DNA from: Apodemus sylvaticus
Lineage: Eukaryota > Chordata > Mammalia > Rodentia > Muridae
NCBI RefSeq assembly: GCF_947179515.1
Contig: NC_067472.1
Location: 161,535,761 to 161,599,760 of the forward strand
Direction: 5' to 3'
DNA length: 64,000 nt
A model generated the notes under the pieces. That model was not told where the DNA came from. It searched no databases and saw nothing but the letters and a program-made list of their open reading frames with translations. The translations under genes were made by a program, and so were the position numbers. Below, in pieces: positions 10,906 to 23,494 of the stretch; positions within the stretch are counted from its first letter, which is position 1, and every line of letters begins with the position of its first letter.

Positions 10906-12406
10906 GGCTAAAGACAGTCAACAAACATGCCATTAATATTATTGTCTCCCCTAACTTTTAATATCTTTGATATATTGTGGAGACTGCAAATATAAACATT
11001 CGATTTTACACATGTATACAAGAATACTTGTAGGACTCCACATCTCTGAATGTACTACAAACTAGAATGTCTTACTAGTTATTTAACAGCTTTCCAAACA
11101 GTCAGAGCCCTTGAACTGAAGGTGTGTAAAGATGAAAGTGTAGAATCCAAAGCAAGTATTAAATTGTAATGCAAAATTCCCACTTGGACTTAAAATTTAG
11201 CCTGTGTGATTTTTCAGACTGACTACCATAACATGTCAGACTGGGAAAGGTTGTTAGGTACAGAATGGTTTTCCTTGACTTCTGGGGAATGGATTTGATC
11301 CTAAGAAGGTGTAGATGGTGTATTGCCAGAAGCCAAATTTATGTTGCTCACAGCCATATATATATATAATAAGGTTCCATGTAGTGTCTAAAACAAAGGC
11401 AAGAAATAAGCCTTCATTGTGTATTTAATACCTTCAAGCTTTATAAAATAAAATGACATAAGGTTCACCTATTTTCATTACTTTTAATCATTCTAGGTCA
11501 CTTATCTGCCATGTTCTTAATGGGTACTTGGAATGACAGGATAAAGTCAATGATAAAGTTCTTCAAAATTAATCATTTTATTCCCAGACCAGTCCTTTAA
11601 TAAAGTAGATTCCTATCTGCTTTGAAATCGATTGCAATCAAGTTGCTCCTGCACCCTTCAGGGTGGAAGCTATGCATGAGCAGAGCTGTGTGGCTTATAT
11701 CTTTAATAAAAATACCCATAGGAAATCACTCAAGATATGATATTGATCCTATGATTCAAGTGATATGAAGACTCAGACCTGAACCTGAAGTCTATATTTA
11801 ATAAGAAAATCTGCTCTTATAGGAGGAATTCAGACCCATAATGTGTTGTGACAAAATATTATGTGATGACTAAATAAAAATAAAACAAATTCAGGTTTCT
11901 CCCATTCTAACCTGGAAACTTGAGTTAACCTTCTCATAGCTTAATGTGCTCATCTATAAAATACAGCTAGCTATATGGATAAAAGCTTACATGTTTGCTG
12001 TAAATCTTAATAATGATGGCATACATCAATATCATTTAAGGTGCACCACAAGCTAAGATTTTAATTGTGTTGGGCAAGCATTGTTTACCATGAATCAGGA
12101 AACATGTCTGAAGATGAAGACATAAATAAAAATAAATTATGTTCCCTAAACACATATTTGTATAGTTAAGACATGAACTTAGTAACATGATTTCAAATTG
12201 ATATAAGAAATTTTATTGTGAAAACTATCATTTTGTTATTCACAACAAGGATGTGACAGAGTAGAGAATTCTAAGTCACTGTAATACATTGAGCTTTACT
12301 GTGGAATTTTTTACTGGGGATACATCAAATCATACAATGGTCTCTTTGATTGAATAATTGAATGTAATTTAGCCTTAAATCTTATCTATGGGTACAGAAG
12401 GCAATT
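10906..12406. other. Single-copy AT-rich stretch
   Basis: No gene or repeat recognised, apart from a short (TA)n near 11356. Confidence 0.5.
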
Positions 12407-12572
12407 AAAAGTCATACTAATGCTGGGCGGTGGTGGCGCACACCTGTAATCCCAGCAATCTCGGAGGCAGAGGCAGGCGAATTTCTGAGTTTGAGGCCAG
12501 CCTGGTCTACAGAGTGAGTTCCAGGACAGTCAGTGCTGTCTCGGGGAAAATAAAAAAAAAAAGTCATACTAA
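12407..12572 (+). mobile_element. B1 SINE with perfect TSD and internal deletion
   Basis: The B1 starts at 12421 or 12422 (gctgggcggtggtggcgcac) and ends in an A-rich tail. The perfect 14-bp TSD aaaagtcatactaa lies at 12407-12420 and 12559-12572. The bottom-strand nick site reads TTTT/AA, the L1-endonuclease consensus. The copy lacks the usual 'acacagagaaacc' block near its 3' end (gtcagtgctgtctcgggg). Confidence 0.96.
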
Positions 12573-13685
12573 CCACAGTGGCAATCCCTCTGTTAAAATG
12601 GCATGCGATTTAACATTTTATTTAATAAGAACCTATAAAATATTAATTTGAAGTTATTATAAGTAAATGGACTTACAAATAAAAATTTGAAACACACAAA
12701 GATATTTGTGGTCACTCTTGGTACTAATGCACCTAGAAAATAATTGTGATAATTTACTATATAATCACAAGAAAATTATCTAATGTCTCAATGGTATTAA
12801 TTTAAAAACAAGGTTTAAGCCAATTAAACAGTCTGCCTAGAACGATTACTCCTGTGTTTCTGTAATATCTTAGGCAGCAAAAACATTTGTTTGAAATACC
12901 TCATGGAGTTTTTCCTTTTCTAATTAGGATCAACAAGTCTGGGTATGGTGAGATATGACTCAAATCCCTAAAAAAGCGTCATCAAGCCTCCAGGTTTCTC
13001 ACTTGCTGGGATTTCCTTTTATCCTAATAGAGGAAATATATATCCCAGTACTCTTTGAAACAAAGAGTTGATTGACTGGCAACTAACAATTGCATCTCAA
13101 GTAAGCACTGCAATGTATAATACTATGCTTCTAAGGCTGTCATGTGCACTATAATTCCTGTTTGCTTTGTTTCTTCATTAAAATATTAAAACAAGCTCAG
13201 CTGTGGCAAGGGGACGTTCACACCCACAGCTGTTACCAGAAAAATCTGAGATGAATTGTTCTTGTACCTGGATCTGAGAATAGATTCCAATCTTCATATA
13301 ATTAGTTAACCAACCTCAATCACTGAGGAAAGATCATAGGAAAAAATTGCAGGATAATACTGAAGGAATGTGCCTTATATGTGCTAAAAAATATGTAATT
13401 TAAGCAACAAAATTATTTTCATATATAATTGTGGTTAAACATTTACCAATCTTTTATTAAAAATTAAATCTTTTATTCTTTGATAAAAATCAAACCAAGT
13501 CCACAGTAATCTGTGTGTGTTTGGTGTGGGAGCGGGGAAGGACCTGTTTTTAGCCTTCTAGGAGTGCTAGAAATATAGGAAACAAAAACGGCATGTTGAG
13601 TGGCAATGATCCTCTTGAGAGATTTGAAATACAGTATTGAGGAAAAGATATACACGTTATAATAGGTCTATCATTCATAGATATG
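12573..13685. other. Single-copy AT-rich stretch
   Basis: No feature recognised. Confidence 0.5.
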
Positions 13686-13714
13686 ATACACACACACACA
13701 CACACACACACACA
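13686..13714. repeat. (CA)n microsatellite
   Basis: About 14 uninterrupted CA units. Confidence 0.95.
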
Positions 13715-14890
13715 TGAGCATTACTATTCCAGTACACAATAGGGATACTAAAATTAAAAGTACTTTTGACAAGTACATGATCAGTATATAATATCCAAGA
13801 CCACTATGAAAAAATGTTGAATAATTGAGAAAACAAGTTCTTAGAACATTCTAGTGAACAGAGAAGGGGAATCATGATTTACTTAATAACTCAAAAATGT
13901 GACTGTCTATCCTGCCTTGGAATATTAACAGCCCAAGAAGACATTATTACTGTGGAGTTCAATGAGATTGAAGGTGATAGAGCTGGCTTCATTCAGCTCA
14001 AGCATGGAGTTCAGTGAGAACAAAAGAGTAAAACTTCCCAGAAACCTCATTTTCCCTGGATAAAGGAGCATCTAGTGGCCCATGTCTCCTGGAGGCGGCC
14101 ATAGTAAAAAGTGCTGTCTTCTTGCATGTCTGAGAATCGTGATGGGACCTTAGTACATGACACACCATATGATGAACAAGACTAAAGAAAACAAAAGTGG
14201 GATGACTATCATTCTTGTAAGGCTACACACTCTGTGTAAGGAATGACAGCAGAGATTGCTCTCCATATTATGCCCATTCTAGCAGAGAAAAATCACAGCA
14301 AATAAAAACAGAAAAACTCTTTCTAAATAAAAAAGAAAAACCTGAAATCGACCTTAATTAGAGTGAAATAAGCAACATCCATCACCCAGTTCCTAGAAAA
14401 CTGGCTCTCCATAAAATTTTCCGAAGCCTTTCTTGTCCAATTCTCCTGTGACACAGATTTAGATTACACAACTTAAACTCATCTTAAATTTAGGTCACAT
14501 CTTGAGTTTGATGCCTTTATCTGTGAACCTGAAATGCCTGTTGTTAGGCAGGGTTTTTTTTTTTTTTATTCTTCAATTAGTGTAACATTTTGAGGTTCTT
14601 GAGGGTTCTAGAGGTCTAACCATACATGGTTGTCACTTGCTTTAAGACATCTCTCCTTAAACCTCTCTGTGAGCACAGTTGTAGTCTGAAATTTATTCTT
14701 GGTCAGTTTGTCAATCCTAGCAAGTCACATTCTTGACTCTATAAAGCAGAGCCCTCATAGGTCACTGTGATGACCTTCAACCCACTACCCTGAACTTTGG
14801 ACAACAGTGAGAGTGCTGGTGAAAACTATAGGTGCTGTGAGAATTTTGATTTCTTTAAAATATAGAAACATTCTAAGAATATGTTTTTAT
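13715..14890. other. Single-copy stretch
   Basis: No feature recognised except a T run near 14552-14566. Confidence 0.5.
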
Positions 14891-14894
14891 TTTA

Positions 14895-15330
14895 AACCTG
14901 GGTGTGGGATATGAGGCTGCTTCAGATTGACTCCAGCAGCTAACCATGGCTTGCTTCATGCTATAAAAGTGGCATGATTTTGGCAACTGCAGATAGTTTT
15001 GTAAAGTGTGTGACTATTGGAATTCTTGGACAGGGTGTATGTATATAAATGCTAGGGTTCCTGGAGGTGGGTGTGGTTGGGTTGCTGTTGATAGCTATTG
15101 GTTGTGTTGAAGTAGTAATGTGTAAAGAAGAAACAACCAGAAGAAAATGTTAGATATCCTAACATTGAAGATCAAACTTTCACCAATGAACTCAAGCCCC
15201 TAATCAGCAAGAAGCAGTCTCATGATCACAAGCTCCCTTATTTTTTATCCTTTTTTTCTCTCATATCTATTGTTAGTGGATTGAAAGATCAGAAGAAAAA
15301 AACCCACAGAGTAACCAAAAGTCCTGCTAC
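14895..15330 (+). mobile_element. Possible LTR relic with TATA-like box (tentative)
   Basis: The segment has an LTR-like texture: a TATA-like tataaaag at about 14962-14969, a downstream purine-rich part and a T-rich end near 15240-15265. I have a vague family impression (ERVL-type, old) but no clear termini or TSD. Confidence 0.25.
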
Positions 15331-16550
15331 AGACATGGAGATGGCTTTACTTGAGTTTGGTGAGAGCTAGTGTGAGCTAGCACTTGTAAACCTTTAATCA
15401 TTTTAACTACAACACTTTTGAATTGCCTTGTGGGCTGATTTAAGGAGAAAGTCATAGAAAAATGCTGGAATAATGCAAAAACAATAGCAAGATCCAATGA
15501 AAGCCACGTGTGCACCAAGAAATGTGCTGTCTCCAGCCCATGAAGTTTGTGATGACAAATTGCAAAGTAGTCCAAGTTCCATCTTAAAAATACAAAACAC
15601 CTGTGAATGATGATAAGATTGCATGATGTATATAGCCTATTAGCTACAATTTTCTCAGTGACAAGTGGTATGACAAACAAATAAACAAAAAAACCTGTAT
15701 GACATAAATTAATATATCCAGGAGAAAAATTTTCCATGAACTATTTGTAAAAATGCCCAGATGCTTTTTTTATACATAATCAAGTTAAACTATTCACTCA
15801 CATGTCCATTTCACTAACACTAAAGTTTGTACATATTATAGTATATACTATATTGAATTTCTGAAGTGAATATATTATAGAAACTAGGTTTAAGTAAAAG
15901 AAAAAATAGTCAATTATGGGCTTATTAAAATATGCTATACAATTCATTAATTTTCTGTTAATATTCCTAGATTAAAAGCAGTATAACCAAATAAATTTGT
16001 GAAAGTATTACTGCTAAAAACTGAACCAAACATTGAACTCTTAAATTTATTAATTGGGTTTATGTGAAGTTTTTAAATTAGAAAATTAAACTCATCTAAA
16101 TAGAACTGAGTACTCTTCAAAAAAAGCTATTATTTAGAAATTTATTGGGCAGTCATTACAGGATTTAATTCTGAAGTTGTCTTGTTTCTCCAAAGGAAAT
16201 TCCACAGTTGGATTCACCTTGGTCCAAATGGCTTCCAATACACTTTGCATTTTCATCCTTACCCCTTGACTCAGTTTCCTTTTCCATCACTTCTTCATTC
16301 TTCAAACTATAATCTGAAGTGAAATATTCACAAGAAATGTTTTAATTATGAACAGGTTGTGAAAACTCAAAAAGAATTATGCATTTGACAGCATGAGGGC
16401 AATAATTTTAGATGTCATTCTTTAATTAGCTAAGTAAACTCCTTCTGATCAACATCCTAAGTAACTATTTAGGGATTTTATTCTTATGAAATAAAAAAGA
16501 GGTATAAGACAGAATGTATTTGTAGTATTGAAACCAAGTAAGGTCCCACA
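15331..16550. other. Single-copy stretch with a minus-strand open frame
   Basis: A minus-strand frame of 136 codons (15327-15737) is the longest not explained by an L1. It overlaps a second minus frame (15403-15624) rich in hydrophobic residues. No family, signal or splice pattern is recognised. The rest is AT-rich. Confidence 0.4.
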
Positions 16551-16554
16551 GCAG

Positions 16555-16985
16555 TGGCTCAGTCTTTAAGAGTGCTGACTGCTCTTCCTAAGGCAGTGGT
16601 TCTCAGTCTTCCTAGTGCTGTAATCCTTTAATGAGGTTACTCATGTTGTGACCTCCAATCATAAAATTATCTTCATTGTTACTTCATAGCTGTAAATTTA
16701 TTACTGTTATGAATTGTACTGTAAGTGCATACCCATATTTTCCAGTTATCTTAAGTGACCCCTGTGAAAGGGTCCTTTTCCCTGCCCCAAGGTGTCCTGA
16801 CTCACAGGTTGATAGCTGCAATCCTGATGATTGAGTTCCCACATACATAATGCAGCTCACATATGGCTGTGACTAACTCCAATGCACTGCCTCTTCTGGT
16901 CTCCCTGATCTAATTCATGTGCACACACCACATACAGATAGACACAGACACACATTCATGATTAAAAATATTACATTTAAAAATA
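16555..16985 (+). mobile_element. B3-like SINE split by URR1
   Basis: The left arm (about 16555-16593) has the tRNA-derived B2/B3 head (ctcagtctttaagagtgctgactgctcttcc). The right arm (about 16822-16985) continues with the SINE middle (gagttcccac, then gcagctcacatatggctg), the 'gcctcttctggtctccctg' part typical of B3 copies, and an A-rich tail. The URR1 element sits between the arms. Confidence 0.8.
16594..16821 (+). mobile_element. URR1-like hAT element nested in a SINE
   Basis: The left end is cagtggttctcagtc; the right end (acaggttgatagctgcaa) is a decayed inverse of it. The length (about 228 bp) and interior (gtgacccctgtgaaagggtc) match the copy at 2.6 kb. The 8-bp flanks tcctaagg (16586-16593) and tcctgatg (16822-16829) match at 6 of 8 positions. 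It is non-autonomous. Confidence 0.85.
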
Positions 16986-17049
16986 AAAATATACATAAAC
17001 AAATCAATAATCATTGCTTATATGTTGGTGTACTTCCAGGAAGTTTAGT

Positions 17050-17187
17050 TTTATATATATATATACAAACATAAACACACATATTCTCATATACACATAC
17101 ACCCATAAGTGTGTGTGTACATATATATATATGTGGCAGATGGGTGTGTGTGTGTATGGGGTATGTGTGTGTGTGTGTGTGTGTGTA
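17050..17187. repeat. (TA)n and (TG)n cluster
   Basis: Alternating TA, CA and TG tracts, ending in an uninterrupted (GT)n of about 27 bp. Alternating purine-pyrimidine DNA of this kind can adopt Z-form. Confidence 0.9.
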
Positions 17188-17620
17188 TAAAACAACAAAT
17201 ACTAGAGATAAATCCAAAGTAATATAGAAATTGTGGTTCAGATGTGGGGTGGTTTTGAAACTGAGGGAGAGAGTAAAGTGTTCTCTAGGACTTTTCTCCA
17301 CAGACTGAGTTGATATTGAAACTTGACCAATGTTTTCTCTTGAGAAATGAGTGATCTCACACAGTTCATCACCATGAGAAAATGCTATTGTGTTGATAAT
17401 AAGACTTCACCCTCCTGAACCCAATGTTTCTGTGTCAGAGCACAAACTGATGGATGCAAATGTGTTACTCTTAAGTTCCTGCTTCTTTCCTGGTGAAATG
17501 CTTGCAGAATGTGATCTTTGTTTCCACACTTTTAGAAAACTATGAACATAGGTTGATAGACAAGTTAGGGATACAATTACAGTGGAGACCTCTTCTAATT
17601 CTCAGGTTTCTATCTCCATC
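17188..17620. other. Single-copy stretch
   Basis: No feature recognised. Confidence 0.5.
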
Positions 17621-18105
17621 CCTGTGTGTGCTTGCATGTCTGAGTGTGTGTGTGTATGAGTGTGTGTGTGTGTGTGTGTATCTGTGAGTGTATGAGTCTT
17701 TATGTATATGTTTCTGTGTGTGAGTCTGTGTGAGTATATGTGTGTATGTGTGCATATGTGTATTACATATATATGTGTGTTACATATTTATGTGTGTGTG
17801 TGTGAGCTTATCTGTACCTGCATATGTAGGTATTATATAAGTGTCTTTATATGTGCATGTTTATGTGTACCTGACTATGCATGTTTGCATCTGTATGTAA
17901 ATTTGTGTGTGTCTATTTGTATTTAACCTGCATGTGTGTCTGACTGTGTGTATCTGATAGTGTATGACTGTGTCTTTGTGTAAGTTTATATGTTTATTTG
18001 TGTGTCTGTGAGTGTGCCTGTCTATATGTCTGAGCATATGTGTTTGTGTCTATGAGTGTATGTATGTTTATATATATGTGTGTATGAGAGTATGTGTTTG
18101 TGACA
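17621..18105. repeat. Long degenerate TG-rich tract
   Basis: Nearly 490 bp dominated by imperfect TGTG, TATG and TGAG words with no long pure run. It looks like an old TG microsatellite expanded and then mutated. Its Cys-, Val- and Tyr-rich translated frames are artefacts. Confidence 0.9.
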
Positions 18106-18280
18106 ATGATCACATTTTAAGTACATCATAAAATGTACTTTCTCAGAAGTGAACTTAGAACATTTAAAATGTTAGTCCAATTTAAAAGTATTATTGCCAG
18201 TTGTTAGATGAATTTCTCCTATGTTATGAAGTTCTGAAGTAGAGATCTCAAATACTATCCCCAACCACAGCTGTTAGAGG
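18106..18280. other. Short single-copy spacer
   Basis: No feature recognised. Confidence 0.5.
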
Positions 18281-18328
18281 TTATGTTGGTGGTGATGGTA
18301 GTAGTCATGGTGATGGTGGTGGTGATTA
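18281..18328. repeat. (GGT/GAT)n trinucleotide repeat
   Basis: Imperfect GGT and GAT triplets over about 45 bp. Confidence 0.85.
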
Positions 18329-19020
18329 AAACAGTGAACCAACTTTTTTATTTTCTGGAATAGGAGAACAATCCTCTTTGATAGAGACTTCCGTCACCTG
18401 TGCTATCCTAGGGTGTTATCCTAAATGACGGGGCTGGGAGAGCAGAGACCAATTTATGTAAGGATGCACTGTGCCTGAGAGTAAAAGCCCAGCTCCTCTT
18501 CACAAGTGTTGCTCTACAGCTCTGTGCTTTTGGATGCTCAGCAGCTCTAACGATGCTTTTCAAGAACTGACAAATCTTCACTATTGAGCTGAGTTATTTT
18601 CTCAAAACAGTAAAACACGTTTGCATATGTTGCCATTGTCTACTGTTAAGCAAGATTCTCTGGTAGCTCAGATTATAAATACACATTCAAGGAACATCCG
18701 ACTTAGCATAGGGATACAGAGAAATCAATGATTAATTATGCTTTAAGACAGTTAAATGCCCCAAATGTGTCAACTGAAGTAATTGTTTGAGTCTGCCAGT
18801 GAATGGGATGCTGGGGGTGTGTGGCAAGTTTTGAGATGTAATGTTTCAAGCACTCTCCCTAGACTGCCCTCCTTGATTTTCAGTATCAGATTTTCACATT
18901 TGTGCAGACTTGAGCAAGCTATGTTCTTTAATGGTGCAAATATTCTAGTCAGGAACTAAAATCTACAGGATAAATAAGTAAGTAATGATGATTTACTTAA
19001 TTATTAGTTTAGTAGGAATG
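18329..19020. other. Single-copy stretch
   Basis: No feature recognised. Confidence 0.5.
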
Positions 19021-19800
19021 AGCAACACCAAGGGTGGGAGGCGTCAAGGATCAGAAGGGCAGATACCAGCAGCTAGAGGTGTTAAGGGAAATGTGACATT
19101 GTTAACACTGGGGTAAGCATTCAGCAGGAAGAAACGGAGAGTGCTGCTGCAGATATGGCCGAGTGTGGTCCTTCTGGTCTGTATTTCTGGTTTCCTGGGT
19201 GATTGGTGGTCCAGTAGGGAGGCTTCCTCAGCATTGGAGGCTGGACTTCTTGTAGGTAGCTTTGCTTTGAGTGATCAATATTTTTCTGACTGGTGTGACC
19301 TGTACTAATGCAGCAGGTATCTACCAATATAAGGGTCTGTTATCACAGCTGGAGTAGGTAGTAGATTGGGTGGGGAGATGGAATGGTGTCATGTGTTTGA
19401 CTCTTCGGTTCAAGACCAAGGGAGGGTTCCCACAGGAAGGTGGAAATCTTACCTCTTCTGGATGGTATGGCCTGCACCCAGTGTATGTTTGCCTGTGTAG
19501 GGGTGAGCTCATGGCCGTGGGGAGGCAAGGGAGAGGCAGTGAGTGGGGCTGGAGGATTGTCAGAGGCTTGGGTCTTTGGGCCTGGAATCAAGGGCATGGG
19601 AGGGGGTCTGAGGGCAGGATGGGCCCTTACCTACTCTTTCTCGCCTATCTTTTTAAAATCAACATGGAAAGCCTGGACCTCTGCTGGTGTGGAGAGTTGC
19701 TCCTCTGATCAGGTGTTTTCTTCTTGTGATTTAGTTTAATGCCTGACTTCAGCTGTCTTCCCATCAAGACTGGGCTGACAGGTCAGAGTCAACAAGTATG
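19021..19800. other. GC-richer unassigned block
   Basis: The composition changes from AT-rich flanks to a more balanced, G-rich plus strand. Several overlapping frames of 60-112 codons are open on both strands, which reflects low stop density and not a clear gene. An old L1 5' region, an LTR or an unlisted repeat are all possible. Minus-strand donor-like gtaagg and gtaaga words occur near 19630 and 19450 but no exon set can be built. Confidence 0.4.
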
Positions 19801-20315
19801 AAGCCAGCACCTAAACAGTTCCAAATGGCCTCCATGCTACATTATGGAGGGTTGAAATTCCCTGAATGCAAAATCCATGTCTAAAATTCAACTTTTCCTT
19901 TTTTTTTTTTTAGATAGACTCTCACTATGTAGCTAAAGTTACTCTCAGACTCTCTGAATAATTTAAGAAGGCTAGAACTCCTAATCCTCCTGCCACAGAC
20001 TCAAGCATGTTATATTTTAACTTTTTAGAAGACATTTATTTGTACTATTTAAAGAGTATATAATTGACAAATACAAAATTATTACAAGACATTGGTACTC
20101 ACTTTTAAATAGTAAAGAAATAAACATATACACACTTTTGCAAACATGAATAATTGCATTAATGACCATCACACAGGTATGGCGACTTCTACCAGACAAT
20201 CCACATATGTGATGAAATTAGGCCAAAATAATGAGATGGCTGTGGTCTGTGACTGCTTTGAGCTCTTTTTATTTTTTAAAATTAACTTCATTGTTATTTA
20301 GAAATATGTGGATGT
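19801..20315. other. Single-copy AT-rich stretch
   Basis: No feature recognised except a T run near 19900. Confidence 0.5.
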
Positions 20316-20317
20316 TG

Positions 20318-20512
20318 GTCTGTCTGTGTGTGGGTTCCTGGATATGAATGAAGTTGCAGGAGATGAAATATATCTTATCTGTGGAGTTAGGTGTCCTCTC
20401 AACAGGGAGTCACAGGGAGTTATGATTCTCTCTAAGTAGGTTCTGGGTATCTGGGTCCTCTGCAAGAGTAGCACCCACTCCTAACCACTGGGACATCTCT
20501 CTAGCTTTGCAA
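20318..20512 (-). mobile_element. B2/B3-type SINE, minus, diverged
   Basis: In reverse complement the tRNA-related head is at the right end (aaccactgggacatctctct at about 20483-20502), preceded by 'tgggtcctctgcaagag'. The left part is strongly diverged. Confidence 0.7.
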
Positions 20513-21826
20513 CAGACACTCTAGGAGACTGAGATAGAGAGTCTAAGCACTGGGAAGAGATTCTTCAGGAATAGCTGTGGTAATCTTGAAAACACAGTGC
20601 TCAGAAAGCAAAAATCTCAGGAAACTGGACCTTTCAGCAATGCCATTGTACAGAAGGCTGTCCATTCCTTTATTAAGAAGAATTTAGTGTCTGTGTGCAG
20701 AATGCCTGTGAACAATGCCAGATTTCTGACTTTGCACTTAAAGAGTCAGGTTTTATTTTTTAAACAACTAAAAAGAGAAGAATAATGTGCAGGGGCACTG
20801 TTCATATGCTGATGTGTGGGAATCCTGACAGCCGACTCTGAGAACAGAGAACCGAGTGTAAGCCAAGTGTTCCAGAAAATTACAGTGATATAAAATACAG
20901 GTAAAAAATACTGTCTAGTGAAGCAACGTATCCCAGGATCTCCAACATAAGTTGTGGTAAATTTATGATATACTAGCACAAAAATAACACAACATCCTTG
21001 AATAAAGAAGCCTACAATTGTGTTCAAAGTTTAGTCTAAACTAAAAAAAAAAGTGCTAATACTGTCTGAAGTGACACTGTGCCAATTTACAAAACAAATA
21101 TGCCTTGATTCACAAAATCTGAACTATTCCTTACTTTTAAACTTATAAAAATGTGATGGGAAAGATGCTAGTCAGCCAATATACAATAATATGGGACTGT
21201 AAGAAATACACAAGGCAGAGGAAATCATGAATAAAATGAATGATAGCAAAGGATAACAAAATTATTATAAAAGACAGAATAAAATTATATTCAAAAATAT
21301 TAAAATGTAAGTGTAATTGGCAAAATCACACATTAAAAATGCAGAAAATCAACAAAACCTAAAATCTTCAAGTTGATCAAATTAATTGTCAGAATTTGGC
21401 AATCATTTATCTTAAGATTAAGAATCCAACCAAAGAACTCAGGATGTAAGAACAATAAAAAATGCTATCAATATCAGTCTGACCATAATTCTGACAAGAT
21501 AAGAAAAAAAGTGAAGAAATTTGAGTAAGAAAGAAACATGTGGAAGGAAATGTGGCCATCAGAATCACATTCTAATGACCCATACAGAAATGTATTTATA
21601 TATTTCATAGCAAACTAGAAAGTGTTATGGACCTTCATGTACAGAGAAGACCTGATTTTACCAGAAGTCAAAAACTTACAATAAAAGCATGGTCAATATA
21701 CTCTTTCAATAGAACTTGAAAATTCATTTATTTTCTGCCCATACAAGAGTGAAATCTTATAATAAATCTGACTTTTTTGTTCCTCCCAACATTTGTTATC
21801 CTAGAAAAATATTTGGTTTGTGGGCA

Positions 21827-21828
<2 letters not shown>
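20513..21828. other. Single-copy AT-rich stretch
   Basis: A minus-strand frame of 93 codons (20746-21027) has no recognisable domain. The A-rich part at 21030-21720 may be an extremely decayed retroelement but I cannot show it. Confidence 0.45.

Positions 21829-21871
<43 letters not shown>
21829..21871. repeat. (GT)n microsatellite
   Basis: About 21 uninterrupted GT units. Confidence 0.96.
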
Positions 21872-21874
<3 letters not shown>

Positions 21875-23494
21875 TCTCATTTACATCATATAAACCATGA
21901 GCTATTTTTCATCTCAGAGTTCAATGATTCCTGTAAACATTTCTCATTAACTGCCCATCCTATCATCTTTTTATCATCTCTCCTTATAATCTCTCTGAAT
22001 TGGATAGATAATTGAAAGTAGATAACTTGGGTGACCTACAAGGTCAAATTCCAAGCTATGGAAAACAGAGTGACAAGACAAAAATAAATTCATGACTATT
22101 TTGCAGTGGCTGAAGATATCCATATCCTTCCATGGATACTGTTAATGTCATCGAACTCTTTTCTCTTTTATTGTTCAGCCCCCACACAGGCAAATAAAAA
22201 AGTTTCTATTCCTTTTTTATAATGATATTTTTTGGTTTGGTAACATGCATTTCATGGCATTTCAAATCTATGTTTTAACTATAACTTTAAAAGAGATCTA
22301 AGTTTAACCCAAAAGATAATTGCAACTTAGAGAATACTGAGTCTGGGTTGAGCACTTCCCATGTCAGAGCTATGTGCTCAGGAAGCCACCTCTATGTGAT
22401 CAATAATTCATATAACTTGAATTTCACAGATGAATGAATTACATCGAAAAAAGCTAGCTATAATATCCAAGGTCATACCACTAAACAGGGATAACTGAGC
22501 TCTTTCTCTTTTAAATGTGGATTCACTATTCCACAAGCTGGCTTCAAGCATGTGAACCTACAAACTCAGCTGAGAATTTTAATTCTTTGTCTAATAATTA
22601 AGTGCCCGTAGTTTTCTATACACAAACGTTTATGCCCCTGGGGAAGATAACTCTATCCTAATGCCTCCCATTGTCATGGCTCCATCTGTAAAACCCTTGC
22701 TTATGCTTAATTTGAGCCTAGCACATGCTAGCCACACCCCCTTCTAAAGTTACCATGGAGGGAGTGATCCTATTCTCCATCTTCCTGATGATTTCACTTA
22801 CATTGCCAAGAAACCACAAAACAGCTCTCAGCATTCACTTGGTGTTGCACCTGGGCCAAAGAGTAACTAGTTTCCCACAGGTTCTCTGACATGTTCACTA
22901 GGTACATCAAACCACCACTGATTAAGCTGAAGAAAATATCAAAGACCAATACTGCCAAATCTAGTAATTTTCTATGACAGATCACAGAGGGAATGAGAAT
23001 AACAGGAATCAATGAAAAATTCAGGAGGATGATGGAGACCCATCACTGAGATTCAAAACGATACAGCAGGGAGCTAAGTGAGTTGGCCTATTATGTAACT
23101 ACTAAGAAAAATGCATAGAGAATGAAAAATAGTGCAATTGAAATGGTGTTAAAGAAACAAAAATTAAATATTTTTCCCACCAGCTAACATGAAAGCACAA
23201 GATATAAAATCCTTAGGATGTTATGTAAGTACAGCAGAGAAGCACTTGTCTGATAAGCATCTGTGTCAACACCTGAATCAATTTCAGATAGTCAACCTCA
23301 CAATGCACTTCAGGGATTTAGGACAGAAAGGTTAAAACAAATCCAGAAGAGCACGAGGATAGGCATAATAAATGTCAAAGTAGAAATAAACCAAACGAGA
23401 CTTAGAAGAAATACAGGGCTAGTTGACAAACTTATTTAGATAAGACAAAACTTGTCAGATATAGAAAGAAGACATAAATACACATAATACTAAC
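21872..23494. other. Single-copy stretch
   Basis: About 1.6 kb with no recognised feature. The small minus-strand frame at 22794-23012 has no supported identity. Confidence 0.5.

Noticed and set aside
17004..17926. His-Thr and Cys-Val-rich frames
   Set aside because: Translated TG and TA repeats.
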